Shown here piece by piece: positions 4,979 through 9,736 of a DNA stretch of 9,736 nucleotides (positions are counted from its first letter, which is position 1; each line of letters starts with the position of its first letter). Location of the stretch: positions 1 through 9,736 of the forward strand of contig PBQF01000053.1 in the NCBI GenBank assembly GCA_002724975.1, written 5' to 3'. The position numbers and the translations under genes were made by a program. The notes under the pieces are model-generated. The model worked only from the letters and a program-made list of their open reading frames with translations, did not search any database and had not been told where the DNA came from. This stretch comes from Parcubacteria group bacterium (GTDB lineage: Bacteria > Patescibacteriota > Minisyncoccia > Phycocordibacterales > GCA-002724975).

Positions 4979-5689
4979 ATGGCAAATAAAAAATCTAAGG
5001 AACTAAATGGTTCATTATTAGTTAATGTCAAACCAATAACAGAGTTGCAAAAACAGGTTTTTGCTACTTGGAAAAAGGGAAAAAACCAGTTTCTCTTTGG
5101 CGCAGCTGGGACGGGCAAGACATTTATTTCTCTTTATCTGTCTTTAAAAGATGTGTTTGATCTGAAAAAGCCCTATGATAAAGTAGTTATTGTTCGTTCA
5201 TTAATACCAACAAGAGAAATAGGATTCTTGCCAGGGGATGAGGAAGATAAGGCCGCTCTTTATCAAGTACCATATCAGAACATGGTACAGTTTATGTTTG
5301 AACAGCCTAACGAACAACAGTTTAATACTCTGTATGACAGGTTAAAGGGGCAGGGAAGTTTGTTTTTTCTGTCAACATCTTTTCTAAGGGGATTGACTTT
5401 TGACAACGCTATTATTATAGTAGATGAGTGTCAAAATTTAAATTTCCACGAATTGGATACTATTATAACGAGGGTTGGCCAGGATTCAAAAATTATATTT
5501 TGTGGAGACTTTGATCAAACTGATCTTGTTAAACAAAATGAAAAAAATGGACTCCATGATTTCTTGCGTATCTTGGAAGAAATGGACGAATTTAACTGTA
5601 ATGAATTTACAATAGGCGATATTGTACGTTCTGGCTTTGTAAGAAACTATTTAATAAACAAAGCTAAACTGGGGTTGGGGATAGAGTAA
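4979..5689 (+). CDS. phoH: PhoH-like P-loop ATPase
   Basis: The 236-residue product is a complete PhoH-type ATPase of the helicase superfamily 1-like fold. In order: Q24 near the nucleotide pocket, Walker A GAAGTGKT at 41-48, the PhoH signature VRSLIPTREIGFLPGDEEDK at about 72-91, SFLRGLTFDNA before Walker B at 145-153 (IIIVDECQN, with D149 and E150), and the sensor-like FCGDFDQTD at about 172-180. PhoH-like genes are widespread in marine phages, including those of hosts not starved for phosphate, and the true role may be RNA metabolism. The start has AAGGA at 4968-4972, six nt upstream. The last seven codons (KLGLGIE) are copied downstream of the next gene, at 6690-6715, which suggests an insertion after this gene. 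Confidence 0.93.
   Translation: MANKKSKELNGSLLVNVKPITELQKQVFATWKKGKNQFLFGAAGTGKTFISLYLSLKDVFDLKKPYDKVVIVRSLIPTREIGFLPGDEEDKAALYQVPYQNMVQFMFEQPNEQQFNTLYDRLKGQGSLFFLSTSFLRGLTFDNAIIIVDECQNLNFHELDTIITRVGQDSKIIFCGDFDQTDLVKQNEKNGLHDFLRILEEMDEFNCNEFTIGDIVRSGFVRNYLINKAKLGLGIE
5664..5689 (+). repeat. Left copy of phoH-end direct repeat
   Basis: The last 26 bases of phoH match 6690-6715 at 23 of 26 positions and include the shared TGGGGTTGGG core. The three differences (5669, 5680 and 5686 against 6695, 6706 and 6712) give one Leu-to-Met change and two synonymous changes in the phoH frame. The two copies bracket the oxygenase-like gene. Confidence 0.9.
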
Positions 5690-5697
5690 ATAATATT

Positions 5698-6681
5698 ATG
5701 GAAACCAATGACTTTTACAAGATATGGAAGCCCAAGTTAATAGATTTTTTTAGAAACGAGTTCGCACACTCTTTAGGGCCTCGTTTTACAAAAGATGATG
5801 ATATGGACTTTATGATAAAAGAGAATGTTATTAGCGACTCCTTAGTATCAAAAATTAATTCAGCAATTGATGCTGGTGACTATGAAAAAAGATACAGTAA
5901 GCCAAATATAATTGATGATTATACACCAGACAAGGAAACTTCAGAAGAAATTTTTGATTCTGTTGTGTCTGCATTTGATTTAGATAAGTTTATGCCTTCC
6001 TTGCGTTGGCATTTGTTTGATATTAAGGTATGGCATCAGCCAAGTACTATACATTCTGATTATATTAACTATGGGGATGGATATACATGTGTCGTACCTT
6101 TAAAATTTACAGAAAAAACAGAAGCAGATGGTGTAATAAAAGATGATAATGGTCATTATTTTTTGACACAAGTAGAATCATCTGATAGAGAATTCGCAGG
6201 AACCAACAATGTTTGGTTAGAAAGAAGAACAGAGTTGTTGGATGTTTTTCAAGAATTGCTTGCTGAGGGAACGCCAATCCCTTGGCCTGATCATGGTTTA
6301 GCACTTTGTGATAATGAAAATTTTGGTGAATACGCTTTGTTTGGGGATTATGAAAAAGCACAACAAGATTCTGAAGGGGAATGGAGAACTCAGTTCGGTA
6401 TATTGGTAAAAGACAATTTGGATGATGTAACTAATTTACTAGATGAGGTTGATCAGAGTGAAATAGAGAGAAAAGTATATGCGGTCCCAAATATATTATT
6501 AGGTCATAATTTTTTAAAGGGACTTGATCGACTTAAATTAAAGCATGTTTTACCCTGGAAAATCGGTGCAGCGTCTTTACATAGACCAACATATATGCAT
6601 TGTGCTACAGATTGGAGTAAGATTGGTACTGAAAAACGTCATGTGTTCTTCGGGATAAAATTTCCTGGTTATGATAAATAA
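5698..6681 (+). CDS. Probable 2-oxoglutarate/Fe(II)-dependent oxygenase-like protein with a large insert
   Basis: The 327-residue product probably uses the double-stranded beta-helix fold of 2OG-Fe(II) enzymes. Seen is WHQPSTIHSDYINYGDGYTC at about 112-131, with H119 and D121 as the HxD pair in the typical strand setting followed by CVVPL. The C-terminal part, AASLHRPTYMHCATDW and KRHVFFGIKF, would supply the distal iron histidine (H301, or H295) and the 2OG-binding basic residue (R314). The gap between HxD and the distal His is about 180 residues, much longer than the usual 50-80, and holds an acidic insert. N-terminal residues 1-80 are helical. The family call is therefore moderate. The start at 5698 has only a weak ribosome site. 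The gene is flanked by copies of the phoH 3' end and could be a late arrival; a hydroxylase acting on protein, DNA or a small molecule is unknown. Confidence 0.6.
   Translation: METNDFYKIWKPKLIDFFRNEFAHSLGPRFTKDDDMDFMIKENVISDSLVSKINSAIDAGDYEKRYSKPNIIDDYTPDKETSEEIFDSVVSAFDLDKFMPSLRWHLFDIKVWHQPSTIHSDYINYGDGYTCVVPLKFTEKTEADGVIKDDNGHYFLTQVESSDREFAGTNNVWLERRTELLDVFQELLAEGTPIPWPDHGLALCDNENFGEYALFGDYEKAQQDSEGEWRTQFGILVKDNLDDVTNLLDEVDQSEIERKVYAVPNILLGHNFLKGLDRLKLKHVLPWKIGAASLHRPTYMHCATDWSKIGTEKRHVFFGIKFPGYDK
6673..6680 (+). promoter_or_regulatory. Weak late-promoter-like octamer (GATAAATA)
   Basis: It sits at the end of the oxygenase-like gene, 35 nt before the zinc-ribbon ATG at 6715, with one difference from TATAAATA. 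T4 spacing would put the RNA start near 6686, giving a leader of about 29 nt ahead of the zinc-ribbon and lysozyme genes. Other copies of the core inside genes reduce confidence. Confidence 0.3.
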
Positions 6682-6689
6682 TAAAAAAT

Positions 6690-6715
6690 CTAAAATGGGG
6701 TTGGGAATAGAATAA
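6690..6715 (+). repeat. Right copy of phoH-end direct repeat (possible remnant phoH 3' end)
   Basis: This 26-nt stretch in the 33-nt gap after the oxygenase-like gene can be read as Lys-(Met)-Gly-Leu-Gly-Ile-Glu-stop in the phoH frame and is 23/26 identical to 5664-5689. Its TAA overlaps the next ATG as TAATG, the same junction style used elsewhere in the operon. Because the Leu codon became ATG at 6695, it could also be read as a 6-residue mini-ORF, although it lacks a ribosome site. I take it as a scar, not a gene. Confidence 0.85.
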
Positions 6716-6906
6716 TGCCGGTTAAACAATATTATTGTCCTGATTGTGACTATTGTTATGAGGGCACAGCTCCCCCAAAAGAGGATTGTCCAAAATGTGG
6801 TTGTGAATCTGTAGAGTTTGAAATGGAATGGGGTTCGCAGTGGGCTCACTATGACGATTACGGCCGCCTTCCTCAGCAGGAAATAACAGAAGGAGAAAAA
6901 AAATGA
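6715..6906 (+). CDS. Small zinc-ribbon (rubredoxin/FmdB-like) protein
   Basis: A 63-residue protein with two knuckle pairs, C8-x2-C11 (YYCPDCDYCYEG) and C25-x2-C28 (DCPKCGC), spaced 13 residues apart, plus additional cysteines C14 and C30. The spacing is that of rubredoxin-like or zinc-ribbon domains, and aromatic residues around the first knuckle (Y6, Y7, Y13, Y15) fit. The second half is acidic with WGSQWAHYDDYGR. Metal could be zinc (nucleic-acid or protein binding) or iron (electron transfer); the sequence alone does not decide. It starts in a TAATG overlap with the phoH-like remnant and ends in an ATGA overlap with the lysozyme gene, so it belongs to the same transcript. Confidence 0.8.
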   Translation: MPVKQYYCPDCDYCYEGTAPPKEDCPKCGCESVEFEMEWGSQWAHYDDYGRLPQQEITEGEKK

Positions 6907-7343
6907 ATTTAGATATGCTTCGTGAGGAAATTGCTGCTGATGAGGGCAAAGTTCTTAAAATTTATAAAGACCATCTTGGCTACCCAACTTTCGGTATTGG
7001 CCATCTGATTACAGAGGATGATCCCGAGCATGGTTCCAGGGTAGGAACAAAAGTTTCAGAAGACCGCTGTGATGAAGTGTTTGATCAAGATGTTAAAACT
7101 GTTATTGCTGACTGTAATGAGTTATATGATGACTTTGGTGGGCTGCCAGAGGAAGTGCAGCTAATTCTCGCAAATATGATGTTTAACATGGGCCGAACTC
7201 GCCTCTCCAAGTTCAAAAATATGAACGCAGCTGTAGAAGAAGGCGATTGGAGTCGTGCCGCAAATGAAATGGTGAATAGCAGATGGTATGACCAAGTAAG
7301 AAATCGAGCTCGAAGATTAGTTGTGCGTATGAGGACAATATGA
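6903..7343 (+). CDS. T4-type lysozyme (GH24 endolysin)
   Basis: This enzyme hydrolyses the beta-1,4 bond between N-acetylmuramic acid and N-acetylglucosamine in peptidoglycan. The 146-residue product matches T4 lysozyme (164 residues). The catalytic triad is present as E14 (ADEG), D23 (YKDHLG) and T29 (PTFGIGH). Later features match as well: FDQDV at about 59-63, ILANMMFNMG at about 87-96, and SRWYDQVRNRARRL at about 125-138. It is shorter because the loop after GIGHL is reduced and the last short helix is missing. It has no signal peptide, so it would need a holin or similar for access to the wall; no holin is seen in the window. AGGAG at 6891-6895, seven nt upstream, supports the start. It overlaps the exonuclease gene by 4 nt. 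Confidence 0.94.
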   Translation: MNLDMLREEIAADEGKVLKIYKDHLGYPTFGIGHLITEDDPEHGSRVGTKVSEDRCDEVFDQDVKTVIADCNELYDDFGGLPEEVQLILANMMFNMGRTRLSKFKNMNAAVEEGDWSRAANEMVNSRWYDQVRNRARRLVVRMRTI

Positions 7344-8032
7344 AATTTAATCATGTGAAGTGTGAGTTGCCGCAGATTTCGGCAACAACAACTGATGGTG
7401 TTCGTCTATATGAAACACCAGAAGGTAATAAATACCCATCAATTACAACCATATTATCAGTACGCAAAAAAGAAGGACTGATGGAGTGGCGTAAACGTGT
7501 TGGTGAAAAGACTGCAAACTATATTGCTGGTAAGGCCGCAGCTCGTGGTACTAAAGTTCATCATATGTGTGAAGACTATTTAAATAATGATTTTGATGAT
7601 AAAAAACACAAAAAAGATTTCCTGCCCTATTGTCTTTTTCAACAACTGACATCAGTGTTGCAAAATATAGATAACATCCATGCACAAGAAGCAGGACTTT
7701 ATTCTGATAAATATATGGTGGCAGGTCGAGTTGATTGCATAGCAGAGTATAACGGCAAACTTTCTATAATAGATTTCAAAACCTCAACTAAAGAACGTAA
7801 TGATAATTGGAATGAAGATTATTATATTCAATGTTCTGCCTATGCAGAAATGTATGGGGAATTAACAGGGACAGAAATAAAACAGATAGTTATTTTATGT
7901 GTAACCGAAGATGGTACTGTACAAGAATTTATAAAAGAGAAGTTTGATTATCTTGATGCGTTGCAAGAAACCGCCGTGGAGTGGAGATCGAAAAATGAAA
8001 TAACTTGTGATATTAAAACTGATCTATTATGA
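7340..8032 (+). CDS. PD-(D/E)XK nuclease, RecB/MGME1-like exonuclease
   Basis: The 230-residue product has the core of the PD-(D/E)XK nuclease fold. Seen are GKAAARGTKVHHMCEDYL at about 70-87 (an early helix with a His, as in RecB/Cas4-like exonucleases), AGRVDCIAEYNGKLSIIDFKTS at about 128-149 with D132, D145 and K147 as likely catalytic residues, and the following helix QCSAYAEMY with Q164 and Y168. This order (GxxxH, D, DxK, QxxxY) fits the single-strand exonuclease group that includes MGME1 and phage homologs. A start motif YPSITTILS near residues 32-40 is also usual there. It probably acts in phage DNA recombination or repair, or host DNA breakdown. GAGG at 7331-7334 supports the start, which overlaps the lysozyme stop (ATGA). 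Confidence 0.8.
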   Translation: MKFNHVKCELPQISATTTDGVRLYETPEGNKYPSITTILSVRKKEGLMEWRKRVGEKTANYIAGKAAARGTKVHHMCEDYLNNDFDDKKHKKDFLPYCLFQQLTSVLQNIDNIHAQEAGLYSDKYMVAGRVDCIAEYNGKLSIIDFKTSTKERNDNWNEDYYIQCSAYAEMYGELTGTEIKQIVILCVTEDGTVQEFIKEKFDYLDALQETAVEWRSKNEITCDIKTDLL

Positions 8033-9561
8033 AATATAATGCAATCTTATTTACAGATATATCAGATTACTTTCTTCCTATGCGGGTTCATGGTGCTTAC
8101 AATATAGCTGCACATCTTAGGGAACATGGATACACTGTCAAGATCATAGATCATCAGGCATGGTTGTGGGAAAATCATGGTAAGGAATTAGTAAATCTAG
8201 TAGAATCCATGATAGGGGCAGAAACTATATTCATAGGTTTTAGTAGCACATTTAGTAGATATTTTGGCGAGCCCTTTTATATGAAGCCTAGAAATATAAA
8301 GCCAGGCCTGAAAAAAAAGGATTGTTTTCCATATATGCTAGAATTGATATCCCGTGTATATCTGATGCATCCCCATGTTAAGCTTCTTCTGGGTGGTCAG
8401 GGCCTTCAGACAGTTACATTTTATGAACAATTTAAGGACGAATTAGATTGCTGGATTCGAGGATTGGGTGAAGACAGTATATTAACTTTTGTGCGTAATG
8501 TAGAACAAGGTATAGAAAATCCACCTATAATAAGTGATGCTGCTTCTCCTATATTTGACTTTCATAATCAGAGGAACGTCTTTGATATAGAAGATAACAT
8601 ATTACAACATGAGGTTTTGCCTCTTGCCATATCTAGGGGGTGTAGCTTCAGGTGTAAGTTCTGTACATACCCATTAATAGGAAGAAACTCTAGTGAGGAG
8701 TATATTCGGAGTGAAGAAAGTATCTATAGTGAGCTCATGTACAACTATGAGAATTTCTCTACTTCCAGTTATATGATAACAGATGATACCTTTAATGAAA
8801 CTACATACAAGGTAGAGAGAGTTCTACGGGCAGTAGAGAGAACAGGTGTAGATATGAACTTCTGGGCATACACACGAATAGAGTTGTTGCATAAGTTTCC
8901 AGAACAGATAGAACTACTAGGGCAGATGGGAATGAAAGCGAGTTTCTTTGGTTTAGAAAGTCTATACGAGCCATCTGCAAAGGCCATAGGTAAGGGCCTC
9001 GGCCGAGACAAGACACTTGATACACTACAACATGTAAAGGATTCATGGGGCGACACTTCTAGTCTGCATGGTAGTTTCATTATAGGACTACCATATGAGA
9101 CAAGAGAAACTGCTGATGAATGGACTAAGATGTTGATCGAAGGCGAAACCGCTCTAGATACCATATCATGCAATTTTCTAGGAATGACATCAGACTATAT
9201 TATTAAGTCAGGACACACCACTAAGACATTTTTTAGTGAATTTGATTTGAACAAAGAAAAATATGGGTACAAAGAAACCCCCGATGGTAAATGGGAAAAC
9301 AAACATTGGACTTGGGAAGAGGCCGATCTATATGCAAAAGATGTCCTAAAAAGCTTTGCAGAGCGCCGTCCATATTTTACATGGATAAAATCTGCACAAA
9401 GTAGTATGGCTTGTATGAACTTAAAAGTTACAAACCCAGAGTTAACATGGGAAGATATACATAAACCTATAAATAATGATGATGAAGCAAATGAATTCGA
9501 ATCTATGATAAACAACAGTAGAGATATAATATTGGATATGTATAAAGAGAAAGTGTTATAA
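8029..9561 (+). CDS. Radical SAM enzyme with N-terminal cobalamin-binding-like domain
   Basis: The 510-residue product belongs to the radical SAM superfamily. The cluster-binding motif is C205-x3-C209-x2-C212 (SRGCSFRCKFCTYPLIGR). Later barrel strands have ITDDTFNE near 250, FWAYTRIELL near 285, MKASFFGLES near 302-311 and GSFIIGLPYET near 347-357, all as in B12-type radical SAM proteins. Residues 1-180 look like a Rossmann-type B12-binding domain (NIAAHLREHGYTVKIIDH, then IFIGFSSTF, then KLLLGGQGLQ and WIRGLGEDSI), but I do not see the DxHxxG cobalamin motif, so cobalamin may bind differently or not at all. The C-terminal third is unlike named domains and may hold substrate. The gene overlaps the exonuclease by 4 nt. 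The substrate is unknown; methyl transfer or peptide modification are possible. Confidence 0.92.
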   Translation: MKYNAILFTDISDYFLPMRVHGAYNIAAHLREHGYTVKIIDHQAWLWENHGKELVNLVESMIGAETIFIGFSSTFSRYFGEPFYMKPRNIKPGLKKKDCFPYMLELISRVYLMHPHVKLLLGGQGLQTVTFYEQFKDELDCWIRGLGEDSILTFVRNVEQGIENPPIISDAASPIFDFHNQRNVFDIEDNILQHEVLPLAISRGCSFRCKFCTYPLIGRNSSEEYIRSEESIYSELMYNYENFSTSSYMITDDTFNETTYKVERVLRAVERTGVDMNFWAYTRIELLHKFPEQIELLGQMGMKASFFGLESLYEPSAKAIGKGLGRDKTLDTLQHVKDSWGDTSSLHGSFIIGLPYETRETADEWTKMLIEGETALDTISCNFLGMTSDYIIKSGHTTKTFFSEFDLNKEKYGYKETPDGKWENKHWTWEEADLYAKDVLKSFAERRPYFTWIKSAQSSMACMNLKVTNPELTWEDIHKPINNDDEANEFESMINNSRDIILDMYKEKVL

Positions 9562-9588
9562 TAAACCAAAACTATATCTGTGGACAAA

Positions 9589-9596
9589 TATAAATA
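9589..9596 (+). promoter_or_regulatory. T4-like late promoter (TATAAATA)
   Basis: A perfect T4 late-promoter octamer lies in the 61-nt gap between the radical SAM gene and the last gene, the largest gap in the window. With the T4 layout (-13 to -6), RNA would start near 9602, before the strong ribosome site AGGAG (9612-9616) and the ATG at 9623. A second perfect copy at 9468-9475 lies inside the radical SAM gene, so the octamer alone is not proof; the gap position and downstream start make this one the most credible. Confidence 0.6.
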
Positions 9597-9622
9597 ACAT
9601 AGTATTTAGATAGGAGAATTAA

Positions 9623-9736
9623 ATGTTTAAACGACTATTAGTATTAGTTGCACTTGCAGCTAGTATAACTTTTCACCCTGTTATGGCAGAAAGCCTAAAA
9701 ACAGAAACGGAAGCACCTGTAAAGAAGATTACAGAA
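9623..9736 (+). CDS. N-terminal part of a secreted or periplasmic protein (3' truncated by window)
   Basis: The 38 visible codons start with a clear Sec signal peptide: K3, R4, then the hydrophobic core LLVLVALAASITF, and probable cleavage after MA at residue 22 (VMA before ES). The mature part begins polar and charged (ESLKTETEAPVKKITE), as in many phage proteins with a low-complexity start. No domain is visible yet, so the family cannot be named. The ribosome site AGGAG at 9612-9616 is 6 nt from the ATG and a perfect late-promoter octamer lies at 9589-9596, so a late, probably envelope-located role is likely. Confidence 0.8.
   Translation, partial: MFKRLLVLVALAASITFHPVMAESLKTETEAPVKKITE

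Noticed and set aside
8769..9173. Long reverse-strand open frame (134 codons) opposite the radical SAM gene
   Set aside because: It is fully antisense to conserved barrel motifs and has no ribosome site or family likeness. The same holds for the other reverse-strand frames, such as 9195-9587, 6107-6361 and 3825-4079.
9468..9475. Perfect TATAAATA inside the radical SAM gene as a late promoter
   Set aside because: It lies in codons with a conserved-looking frame, about 150 nt before the next gene, and a better placed copy is at 9589-9596. It may be chance, though a long-leader transcript cannot be ruled out.

Overview
The window reads as a stretch of a large, strictly lytic, T4-like (Straboviridae/Kyanoviridae-type) marine myovirus. 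The evidence is a clear ortholog of T4 RNase H, a T4-type lysozyme, a PhoH-like P-loop ATPase, a small protein of the family I know as DUF6433 from marine T4-like phages, AT-rich DNA, genes all on one strand with 1-nt or 4-nt overlaps, and a perfect T4 late-promoter octamer (TATAAATA) ahead of the last gene. There are no photosynthesis genes. The bS21 resembles the alphaproteobacterial form (NNNVEKALRVLKKKIQEDGIF-type core), and the first complete gene resembles the rickettsial 17-kDa surface antigen. I therefore infer an alphaproteobacterial host, possibly a SAR11-like marine bacterium, but this is inference.

Layout. 1-114: tail of a charged protein. 95-640: outer-membrane-type lipoprotein with a glycine zipper. 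640-713: tRNA-Thr(UGU) with encoded CCA. 735-971: ribosomal protein bS21. 972-1935: two unrecognised proteins. 1971-2813: T4-type RNase H (5' nuclease). 2814-3314: DUF6433-like protein. 3354-3756: two very small proteins, one a zinc ribbon. 3756-4310: Sec-exported SleB-type cell-wall hydrolase. 4327-4605: coiled-coil protein with an internal repeat. 4605-4961: FmdB-like protein that has lost its cysteines. 4979-5689: PhoH. 5698-6681: probable 2OG-Fe(II) oxygenase-like protein. 6715-6906: second zinc ribbon. 6903-7343: T4-type lysozyme. 7340-8032: PD-(D/E)XK exonuclease. 8029-9561: radical SAM enzyme with an N-terminal cobalamin-binding-like domain. 9623-end: start of a secreted protein.

How they fit together. 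RNase H and the PD-(D/E)XK nuclease belong to replication and recombination. The tRNA and bS21 form a small translation module. The lysozyme and SleB-type enzyme attack peptidoglycan. PhoH, the oxygenase-like protein and the radical SAM enzyme are auxiliary genes of the sort carried by marine T4-like phages. No stretch without a gene exceeds about 60 bases, and I saw no convincing rho-independent terminator, CRISPR array, insertion sequence or attachment site.

The most interesting signal is at the two edges of the oxygenase-like gene. The last 26 bases of phoH are repeated (23/26 identical) just after the oxygenase-like gene. The repeat is in frame, keeps a GLGIE-stop ending, and two of its three changes are synonymous. 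It ends in a TAATG overlap with the next gene. This looks like the original 3' end of phoH, left behind when the oxygenase-like gene was inserted.
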